From Actinomycetota bacterium (GTDB taxonomy: Bacteria > Actinomycetota > Thermoleophilia > Miltoncostaeales > Miltoncostaeaceae), in assembly GCA_947451735.1 (NCBI GenBank), contig CANGAY010000060.1, positions 1-5,819 on the forward strand: a DNA stretch of 5,819 bases, in the 5' to 3' direction. Positions 1 through 5,351 of this stretch are shown piece by piece (position 1 is the stretch's first letter; each line of letters opens with the position of its first letter). The notes beneath the pieces were generated by a model that made no database searches, was not told the DNA's origin, and saw nothing but the letters and a program-made list of their open reading frames with translations. The translations under genes were made by a program, and so were the position numbers.

Positions 1-810
1 GGTGAGCGCCTCAAGTTCCACGAGCGTGCGCTCGAGGTACTGCCCCAGGATCTCGGCGGCCTGGTCGTAGTCGGTGTGCGCGCCGCCGGCGGGCTCGGGC
101 ACCACCGCGTCGGCCACGCCCCAGCGGTAGCAGTTGGCGGCGGTGGGCTTGAACGCCTGCGCGGCCTGCTTGGCCTGCGAGGCGTCGCGCCACAGGATGG
201 CCGACGCGCCCTCGGGGCTGATGACCGAGTACGTGCTGTTCTCGAGCATCAGCACCTTGTCGGCGATGCCGAGGCCCAGCGCGCCACCCGATGAGCCCTC
301 GCCGATGACCACGGCGATCACCGGCACGTCAAGCCGCCACATCAGCTGCATGCTGCGACTGATCGCCCCACCCTGACCCCGCTCCTCGGCGCTGGCGCCG
401 GGGAAGGCACCGGGGGTGTCGATGAGGGTGATCACCGGGATGCCCAGGCGGTTGGCGATCTCCATCACGCGCATCGACTTGCGGTAGCCCTCGGGGCTCG
501 CCATGCCGAAGTTGCGGTAGGTGCGCTCGTTGGTGTCGCGGCCCTTCTGCTGGCCCACGATGGCCACCGGGCGCCCGTTGAAGCGCCCGAAGCCGGCCAC
601 CATGGCCGGGTCGTCGCCGAACAGGCGGTCGCCGTGCATCTCCTCGAAGTCGGAGCAGATGCGGTTGATGTAGTCGAGCGTGTACGGGCGCTCAGCGTGG
701 CGCGCCAGCTGGATGCTCGCCCAGAGGTCCTCGTCCACCTGGGGCTCGGGCGTACGCCCCAGCTTGCCGGTGACGCGACGCACGAATCCGGGGCCGTCGG
801 GCTTGCTCAC
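1..810 (-). CDS. accA: Acetyl-CoA carboxylase carboxyltransferase subunit alpha (partial, 3' end missing)
   Basis: AccA pairs with AccD to form the cytoplasmic carboxyltransferase that moves the carboxyl group from biotin-BCCP to acetyl-CoA, giving malonyl-CoA. All 270 visible codons are open and the stop lies beyond position 1. Family landmarks are present: ARHAERPYTLDY (residues 36-47), GQQKGRDT (86-93), RNFGMASPEGYRK (99-111), IDTPGAFPG (130-138) with AEERGQG (141-147), IGEGSSGGAL (169-178), STYSVISPEG (192-201), and PEPAGGAH (238-245) near the C-terminus. By comparison with E. coli AccA (319 aa) about 20 residues are probably missing. The start is GTG, supported by a GGAGGG Shine-Dalgarno six bases upstream and by a 4-base GTGA overlap with the accD stop. 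The N-terminal region before ARH is about 31 residues shorter than in E. coli. Family assignment is very secure. Confidence 0.97.
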   Translation of the reverse strand, partial: MSKPDGPGFVRRVTGKLGRTPEPQVDEDLWASIQLARHAERPYTLDYINRICSDFEEMHGDRLFGDDPAMVAGFGRFNGRPVAIVGQQKGRDTNERTYRNFGMASPEGYRKSMRVMEIANRLGIPVITLIDTPGAFPGASAEERGQGGAISRSMQLMWRLDVPVIAVVIGEGSSGGALGLGIADKVLMLENSTYSVISPEGASAILWRDASQAKQAAQAFKPTAANCYRWGVADAVVPEPAGGAHTDYDQAAEILGQYLERTLVELEALT

Positions 811-1826
811 TCGCGACCCTCCGTGTCGTCGCCGCCCGAGGGCAGGATCTTGTTGATGGCCTTGCGGGCCGCCTCGGGGAACGACTGGGCGGCACGGCCC
901 ACGCCGCCCGCGGCGTCCTGTGCCCACTGCAGCGATCCGCCGCCCTGGGCGGCCTGCCCCGGCGGCGGCGCCAGGATGGCCAGCACCCGGCCGATGCGCG
1001 CTGCCAGCTCGCGGCGATCCACCACCGCATCCACCTGGCCGTTGGCCAGCTGGCGCTCGGCGCGGCCGAAGTCGGACGGCAGCACCTCGCGGGTGGTCTC
1101 CTCGATCACGCGCGGGCCGCTGAAGGCGATGAGCGCACCGGGCTCGGCGTAGGTGACATCACCCAGCGATGCGAACGACGCCCACACGCCACCGGTGGTG
1201 GGGTGGGCCAGGATGACGACCACGGGCACGCGGGCGTCGGCCAGGGCGTCGAGGGCGATGACCGTCTTGGCCATCTGCATGAGGGCCAGGGTGCCCTCCT
1301 GCATGCGCGCGCCGCCCGATGACGACAGCACCACAAACGGCAGCCCCTTCTGGGCCGCGTACTCGCAGGCGCGGGCGAACTTCTCGCCCACCACGGCGCC
1401 CATGGAGCCACCCATGAACGAGAAGTCCATGATGGCCGCCACGCAGGGCACGTGGCGGATCTCGAGCTCGGCGCACACGATGGCCTCGCCCATACCGGTG
1501 CTGCTCTCCGCATCGCGGATGCGCTCCACATAGGGCTTGAGGTCGGTGAACTGCAGCGGGTCGGCGGCACGCAGTTCGGGCCACAGCTCGGTGTAGCCAC
1601 CGGGCTCGCCCAGCTGCTCCAGCCGCTCGCGGGCGGTCACCGCGAAGTGGTGGCCGCAGGCCGGGCACACCCGCATGTTGCGGCGCATCTCGTCGGCCGA
1701 GTAGTGGCTGTCGCACTTGGGGCACGTACCGGCGTCGGCCGCGATGCGGCGCGGGCGGTCCTGCCGGTGCCCGAGGTGCCGGAGGCGCTCGAAGGAGACA
1801 TTGATGTTGCGGCCCACGCGACTCAT
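807..1826 (-). CDS. accD: Acetyl-CoA carboxylase carboxyltransferase subunit beta
   Basis: AccD is the zinc-binding beta subunit of the carboxyltransferase and works with the AccA encoded just downstream. The 339-residue protein has the N-terminal four-cysteine zinc ribbon (CPKC at 35-38, CPAC at 54-57). The crotonase-like carboxyltransferase core follows: MDFSFMGGSMGAVVGEK (133-149), SSSGGARMQEG (168-178), HPTTGGVWASFASLGDV (208-224), AEPGALIAFSGPRVIEET (227-244) and REVLPSDF (246-253). E. coli AccD is about 304 residues. The extra length here is mainly a C-terminal tail from about residue 287: a Pro/Gly/Gln-rich linker, then an Ala-rich probable helix and an acidic end. The start is the ATG overlapping the upstream phosphatase stop (ATGA). 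Only AAGGG directly abuts the ATG, too close for a normal ribosome site, so translational coupling is likely. The open frame continues upstream to 2213, but that part is antisense-like shadow over the phosphatase and lacks homologous sequence before the MSR start. Confidence 0.97.
   Translation of the reverse strand: MSRVGRNINVSFERLRHLGHRQDRPRRIAADAGTCPKCDSHYSADEMRRNMRVCPACGHHFAVTARERLEQLGEPGGYTELWPELRAADPLQFTDLKPYVERIRDAESSTGMGEAIVCAELEIRHVPCVAAIMDFSFMGGSMGAVVGEKFARACEYAAQKGLPFVVLSSSGGARMQEGTLALMQMAKTVIALDALADARVPVVVILAHPTTGGVWASFASLGDVTYAEPGALIAFSGPRVIEETTREVLPSDFGRAERQLANGQVDAVVDRRELAARIGRVLAILAPPPGQAAQGGGSLQWAQDAAGGVGRAAQSFPEAARKAINKILPSGGDDTEGRE
817..822 (-). promoter_or_regulatory. Shine-Dalgarno site of accA
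   Basis: The minus strand reads GGAGGG, six bases upstream of the GTG at 810-808. It lies within the last codons of accD. It is the strongest ribosome binding site in the window and fixes the GTG as the accA start, so the short AccA N-terminus is probably genuine and not a mis-called start. Confidence 0.8.
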
Positions 1827-2404
1827 CCCTTGCCGATATTGCCATGCGGCGCGGCGCCGCGGGTGCCCAGCCAGTCCTCCACCGCCTTGCGGTACGACGG
1901 CACGATACGTCCCTCGTGGCGATGCATCAGCAGGTCCTTCGCCGCCACCTCGGGCGACCGGCCGCGCAGCCGCAGCACCGCGTACGCCACCATCATCGAT
2001 CGCCGGCGCCCGCGCTGGCAGTGGATGAGCACGCGGGCGTACGGGTCGGCGTCGAGCCACCCCGCCGCGGTCTCGGCCGCCTCGGCCCACTTCTCGGGCG
2101 GCTGGTGCCGGCCGTGGTCCCACATGGGGGCGGCCACCACGTGCGTGCTGCCGAAGGCCTGCTTCTCGGCCGACAGGTCCTGGCTGAACTTGGTCTGCAG
2201 GTGGGCGCGGCAATTCACCACGTGCGTCACGCCCTCGCGCTGCAGCACCAGCAGGCTCGCGGGCGTGGGGATGCTGCCGATGGCGATGCGCTCATCGCCG
2301 ATCCAGGTCCACGGGCGGGTCTTGGTGCCCGGGCCGTACACCCGGTTGGTGAACCTGAACCAGATCTCCCTGATGAAGGTGGTGGCCGCCGACAGGCGGC
2401 CCAT
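1823..2404 (-). CDS. Dual-specificity (PTPMT1-like) phosphatase embedded in fatty-acid operon
   Basis: This is a cysteine-dependent phosphatase of the dual-specificity/tyrosine phosphatase superfamily, 193 residues from the ATG. The signature HCQRGRRRS (128-136) matches HCxxGxxRS, with Cys129 as nucleophile and Arg135 as the phosphate-binding arginine. Asp96 in PMWDHG is the probable general acid. Other fold landmarks are IAIGSIPTP (40-48), GVTHVVN (58-64) and RGRSPEVAAKDL (147-158) after the P-loop. The order of these segments resembles PTPMT1, the mitochondrial phosphatidylglycerophosphate phosphatase, from memory of that family. The P-loop is unusually basic (Arg131, 133, 134, 135), which would suit a highly charged phospholipid or phosphoprotein. 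There is no signal peptide or clear membrane span; residues 8-18 could form an amphipathic or aromatic helix. The stop overlaps accD (ATGA). The start is uncertain: the ATG at 2404 has no Shine-Dalgarno, whereas a TTG at 2434 overlaps the fabF stop (TTGA) behind a GGAG and would add ten residues. The substrate is unknown. Confidence 0.88.
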   Translation of the reverse strand: MGRLSAATTFIREIWFRFTNRVYGPGTKTRPWTWIGDERIAIGSIPTPASLLVLQREGVTHVVNCRAHLQTKFSQDLSAEKQAFGSTHVVAAPMWDHGRHQPPEKWAEAAETAAGWLDADPYARVLIHCQRGRRRSMMVAYAVLRLRGRSPEVAAKDLLMHRHEGRIVPSYRKAVEDWLGTRGAAPHGNIGKG

Positions 2405-2414
2405 CGGGGGATGG
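2401..2414 (-). other. Small inverted repeat over the phosphatase ATG
   Basis: The minus strand reads CCATC-CCCC-GATGG, a perfect 5-base-pair stem with a four-base loop. The ATG at 2404-2402 lies in its 3' arm. If it folds in the mRNA it would partly hide that start codon. The stem is short and does not extend further, so it may be chance in GC-rich DNA. It is not a terminator: no U tract follows. Confidence 0.3.
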
Positions 2415-2430
2415 TGGGGTCGGGCCTCGC

Positions 2431-3702
2431 TCAACGCGCTCCGGCGCGCATGAAGGCGAGCGTGGCGTTGTGGCCGCCGAACCCGAACACGTTCGACAGC
2501 GCCACCTTGATGTCGGCCTTGCGGGCCTCGTTGGCCACGTGGTCGACACCCGCGCAGTCCGGGTCGGGGTCGTGCAGGTTGATGGTGGGGGGCACGATGC
2601 CGTTCTGCAGGGCCAGGGCGGTGAGGCCACCTTCCAGCGCGCCGGCGGCGCCCAGGGTGTGCCCGTGCATCGACTTGGTGCTGCTCACCATGGTGCGAGC
2701 GGCCTTCTCCTCGCCCAGCGCCAGCTTGATCACGCGGATCTCCGACGGGTCGCCCACCGGGGTGGACGTGCCGTGCGCGTTCACGTAATCGATGTCGCCG
2801 GGGTCCAGGTCGGCGTCGGCAAGCGCCATGGTCATTGCCGTGGCCGGGCCCTTGCCCGTGGGGTCGGGCTCGGTGATGTGGTGGGCGTCGCCCGACAGGC
2901 CGTAGCCCACCATCTCGGCGATGATCTCGGCGCCACGGGCCTCCGCGCGCTCCCACTCCTCGAGCACCAGCACGGCACCGGCCTCGCCCATCACGAATCC
3001 GTCGCGGCCGATGTCAAACGGGCGGCTCGCGGTACCGGGATCGTCGTTGCGGGTGGACAGCGCGCGCATGGCGTTGAAGCCGACGATTCCGACGTAGGTG
3101 ACGGCCGCCTCGGAGCCACCGGCCAGCATCACGTCGGCACGGCCGAGGCGGATCTGGTCGAAGGCATCGCCGATGGCGTGGTTGGCCGACGCACAGGCGG
3201 TGGTGGCACACGACAGCGGACCCTGGAACCCGAGCTCCATCGAGGCCTGGGCCGCGGCCATGTTGGCGATGATCATGGGGATGAACAGCGGGCTCACGCG
3301 GTCGGCGCCGCGGTCGCGACAGATCACGACCTGCTGGTAGAAGGTCTCGATTCCACCGATGCCCGATCCGATCATCACACCCACGCGATCGGGGGCGACG
3401 GTGCCCTCCACCCCGCTGTCATCGAGCGCGAGGCGGCTCGCGGCCACGGCCAGCTGCGAGAAGCGGTCCATGCGACGTGCGGTGCGCTTGTCGAGGAAGT
3501 CGGTGGGCTCGAAGCCCGGCACCTCGCACGCGAAGTGGGTCTCGCAGTCCTGGTAGTCGAAGCTCGTGATGGTCTTGGCCGTCGACTCTCCGGCGATGGC
3601 GCCCTTCCAGGCGGCTTCGCGGCCGATGCCGAACGGGCTCACCACACCGATGCCCGTGACGGCCACCCGGCGGAGTCCCTTTGCGTTGATGAGCCTGCTC
3701 AT
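2431..3702 (-). CDS. fabF: 3-oxoacyl-ACP synthase II (beta-ketoacyl-ACP synthase)
   Basis: FabF performs the decarboxylative Claisen condensation of acyl-ACP with malonyl-ACP in each elongation round of type II fatty-acid synthesis, in the cytoplasm. The protein is 423 residues (E. coli FabF about 413) and looks complete. It starts RRVAVTGIGVVSPFG (11-25). The catalytic triad is intact: Cys170 in TTACASANHAIG, His310 in VNAHGTSTPVGD, and His348 with Lys343 in STKSMHGHTLGAAG. The C-terminal loop NVFGFGGHNATL (404-415) carries the gating phenylalanines, with Val405 where Ser is usual. The ATG start is preceded by AGGAG with a six-base spacer. It follows fabG by nine bases, leaving no room for an acpP gene. 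FabB and polyketide ketosynthases are alternatives on the fold, but the size, the synteny and the absence of polyketide modules favour FabF. Confidence 0.97.
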   Translation of the reverse strand: MSRLINAKGLRRVAVTGIGVVSPFGIGREAAWKGAIAGESTAKTITSFDYQDCETHFACEVPGFEPTDFLDKRTARRMDRFSQLAVAASRLALDDSGVEGTVAPDRVGVMIGSGIGGIETFYQQVVICRDRGADRVSPLFIPMIIANMAAAQASMELGFQGPLSCATTACASANHAIGDAFDQIRLGRADVMLAGGSEAAVTYVGIVGFNAMRALSTRNDDPGTASRPFDIGRDGFVMGEAGAVLVLEEWERAEARGAEIIAEMVGYGLSGDAHHITEPDPTGKGPATAMTMALADADLDPGDIDYVNAHGTSTPVGDPSEIRVIKLALGEEKAARTMVSSTKSMHGHTLGAAGALEGGLTALALQNGIVPPTINLHDPDPDCAGVDHVANEARKADIKVALSNVFGFGGHNATLAFMRAGAR

Positions 3703-3708
3703 CCCTCT

Positions 3709-3713
3709 CTCCT
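3709..3713 (-). promoter_or_regulatory. Shine-Dalgarno site of fabF
   Basis: AGGAG on the minus strand, six bases before the fabF ATG and overlapping the fabG TAG stop (3714-3712). It supports the ATG at 3702 and shows that fabF has its own ribosome entry. This is the only confirmed junction here without a stop/start overlap. Confidence 0.75.
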
Positions 3714-4443
3714 ACATCGCGAGGCCGCCATCAACCGGAATAACCGTTCCGGTGATGAACGCAGCCGCGTCCGTGCAGAGGAACGTCACGACCGCCGCGA
3801 CGTCCTCGGGTGTTCCGAGCCGCCCGAGCGGCGTGTGCGACAACAGTGTGTCGCGCACGTCGTCGGACAGCCCGGCGGTCATGTCCGTGGTGATGTATCC
3901 GGGCGCGACGGCGTTGGCGCGCACGCCCCGGCCCCCGGCCTCCTTCGCAAGGCTCTTGGTGAGCCCGATCACGCCGGCCTTCGCCGCCGCGTAGTTCGCC
4001 TGGCCGGCATTGCCCATCATGCCCACCACGCTCGAGACGGCCACGATGCTGCCGGCGCGTCGCTTCATCATGCCGCGAAGCGCGGCGCGGGCCGTGAAGA
4101 ACGAACCCGACAGGTTGGTGCGGATGACCGCGTCCCAGTCGTCGTCGCTCATGCGCATCATCAGGCCGTCGCGGGTGATGCCCGCATTCAGCACCAGCGC
4201 GTCCAGCGGGCCGAGGGCGTCCTCGGTGCCCGTGACCACGGCCTCGGCGGCGGCGGCATCGGCGATGTCGCCCTGCACGATGTGCGCCTTCCGCCCGGCG
4301 GCCTCCACGGCAGCGGCCGTGGCCTTGGCGCCCGCCTCGTCACTCACAAAGCCGATGCCCACGTCGAACCCGGCATTCGCCAGGGCGACGGCGCATGCGG
4401 CACCGATTCCGCGGCTCGCGCCCGTCACCAGTGCGGTGCTCAT
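3712..4443 (-). CDS. fabG: 3-oxoacyl-ACP reductase
   Basis: FabG is the NADPH-dependent short-chain dehydrogenase/reductase that reduces 3-ketoacyl-ACP to (R)-3-hydroxyacyl-ACP. The 243-residue product is full length (E. coli 244). The Rossmann glycine motif TGASRGIG is at 7-14, NAG at 86-88, and the catalytic set is Asn110, Ser138, Tyr151 and Lys155 in QANYAAAKAG. NAVAPGYITTDM (177-188) and the C-terminal ITGTVIPVDGGLAM (230-243) are typical of FabG. The start is the ATG overlapping the fabD stop (ATGA), with GAGG seven bases upstream. The open frame continues to 4902, but residues upstream of this ATG are low-complexity shadow of fabD. Many SDRs share this fold, but the position between fabD and fabF makes FabG the clear choice. 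Confidence 0.97.
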   Translation of the reverse strand: MSTALVTGASRGIGAACAVALANAGFDVGIGFVSDEAGAKATAAAVEAAGRKAHIVQGDIADAAAAEAVVTGTEDALGPLDALVLNAGITRDGLMMRMSDDDWDAVIRTNLSGSFFTARAALRGMMKRRAGSIVAVSSVVGMMGNAGQANYAAAKAGVIGLTKSLAKEAGGRGVRANAVAPGYITTDMTAGLSDDVRDTLLSHTPLGRLGTPEDVAAVVTFLCTDAAAFITGTVIPVDGGLAM

Positions 4444-5351
4444 GCCATCACCTCGGCAATGCCGGCGAGATCGTCGGGGCCCGACACCTGGTGCAGCGAG
4501 GCGTCGCGCTTGATGCGCTTCACCAAGCCCGACAGCACCCGACCCGGGCCGAGCTCGACGAACGTGTCGGCACCCATGGCGATGGCGGCCTCCACGGCCT
4601 GGCCGAAACGCACGGGCGAGGTGAGCTGGTCGAGCAGCACCGGTCGCATGCGATCGGCCGGCTCCACCTGGGCGGTGGTGGTGGAGAGGAACGCCATTGA
4701 GGGGTCCTTCGGGTCCCATGCCTCGAGCGCCGGCGCCAGGCGGTCGCTGGCCGGGGCCATGAGCGGGCTGTGGAACGCGCCGCCCACCTTCAGCTGCGTG
4801 GCCTTCACCCCGCGCTCGGTGGTGATGTCGAGCAGGCGGGCGATGCCGTCCATGGTTCCCGACGCCACCACCTGCCCGGGGCAGTTGTAGTTGGCGGGCC
4901 ACACGTCGCCGGCCTCGTCGCAGAGCGCCTGCACGTCGTCGTCGGACTGGCCGAGGATGGCCGCCATGGTTCCGGGGCGCTCCTCGCCCGCAGCCTGCAT
5001 GGCCGCGCCGCGCTCGCCCACCAGGCGAAGCGCCTCGCCGAACTCGATGGCGCCGCAGGCCACCAGCGCCGAGTACTCACCCAGCGAGTGCCCCAGGGCC
5101 ATGTCGCCGGTGAGCCCGTGGTCGCGGGCCACGCGCCAGCAGGCGGTGCTCATGGTGAGGATGGCGGGCTGGCACACGTCGGTGCGCACCAGATCGTCCT
5201 CGGGGCCCTCGAAGATGATCGTCGTGATGTCGTAGCCCAGGGCGTCGTTGGCCTCGGCGAACGTCTCGGCCGCAACGGGGAAGGCTTCGCACAGCTCGCG
5301 GCCCATGCCCACCTGCTGGGCGCCCTGTCCCGGGAAGAGCAGCGCGATCAT
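4440..5351 (-). CDS. fabD: Malonyl-CoA:ACP transacylase
   Basis: FabD transfers the malonyl group from CoA to acyl carrier protein, supplying the extender unit for FabH and FabF. The 303-residue product (E. coli 309) is complete. It begins IALLFPGQGAQQVGMG (2-17), with the oxyanion-hole Gln in GQGAQ. The nucleophile motif is GHSLGEYSAL (87-96) with Ser89. Arg114 in VGERGAAMQ is the expected malonyl carboxylate-binding residue, and His194 in GAFHSPLM the catalytic histidine. NYNCPGQVVASG (154-165) and TFVELGPGRVLSGL (263-276) are further family landmarks. I chose the ATG at 5351: it gives the canonical N-terminus, has GGGAG eight bases upstream, and overlaps the fabH stop as ATGA. A start at 5387 would add twelve non-conserved residues. 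The stop overlaps fabG in the same way. Confidence 0.97.
   Translation of the reverse strand: MIALLFPGQGAQQVGMGRELCEAFPVAAETFAEANDALGYDITTIIFEGPEDDLVRTDVCQPAILTMSTACWRVARDHGLTGDMALGHSLGEYSALVACGAIEFGEALRLVGERGAAMQAAGEERPGTMAAILGQSDDDVQALCDEAGDVWPANYNCPGQVVASGTMDGIARLLDITTERGVKATQLKVGGAFHSPLMAPASDRLAPALEAWDPKDPSMAFLSTTTAQVEPADRMRPVLLDQLTSPVRFGQAVEAAIAMGADTFVELGPGRVLSGLVKRIKRDASLHQVSGPDDLAGIAEVMA
4451..4454 (-). promoter_or_regulatory. Shine-Dalgarno site of fabG
   Basis: GAGG on the minus strand, seven bases upstream of the fabG ATG, inside the last codons of fabD. It selects the ATG at 4443 over in-frame upstream starts. Confidence 0.65.

Noticed and set aside
1827..2213. Upstream extension of the accD frame, as a possible N-terminal fusion
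   Set aside because: The extension overlaps the phosphatase gene in another frame, is Arg/Pro/Ala-rich without domain signature, and the canonical AccD N-terminus begins at the ATG at 1826, which overlaps the preceding stop.
2405..2430. Possible terminator or promoter in the fabF-phosphatase gap
   Set aside because: The only structure is a 5-base-pair hairpin without a following T-rich tract, and no -35/-10-like pair is evident in this GC-rich 26-base gap.
1452..2453. 333-codon open frame on the plus strand
   Set aside because: Antisense to accD and the phosphatase gene. Composition is shadow-like, with no motif and no ribosome site that stands out.
2435..2956. Upstream extension of the phosphatase frame into fabF
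   Set aside because: It overlaps the well-conserved C-terminal part of fabF in another frame and reads as Arg/Gly/His-rich shadow. A start at 2404 or 2434 fits the gene order.
3703..3711. Possible FapR- or FadR-type operator near fabF
   Set aside because: The gap is nine bases of purine-rich Shine-Dalgarno sequence. No palindromic operator is visible here or at other junctions; regulation probably acts upstream of fabH, outside the window.
2470..4890. 806-codon open frame on the plus strand
   Set aside because: It lies entirely antisense to fabF, fabG and part of fabD, which carry full sets of catalytic motifs. Its product is a low-complexity His/Arg/Gly/Ala/Val string without recognisable domains, as expected for an antisense frame in GC-rich coding DNA.
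4444..4902. Upstream extension of fabG into fabD, suggesting a FabD-FabG fusion
   Set aside because: FabD occupies a different frame and has its own stop at 4440. The extension has no FabD motifs and a Shine-Dalgarno precedes the ATG at 4443.
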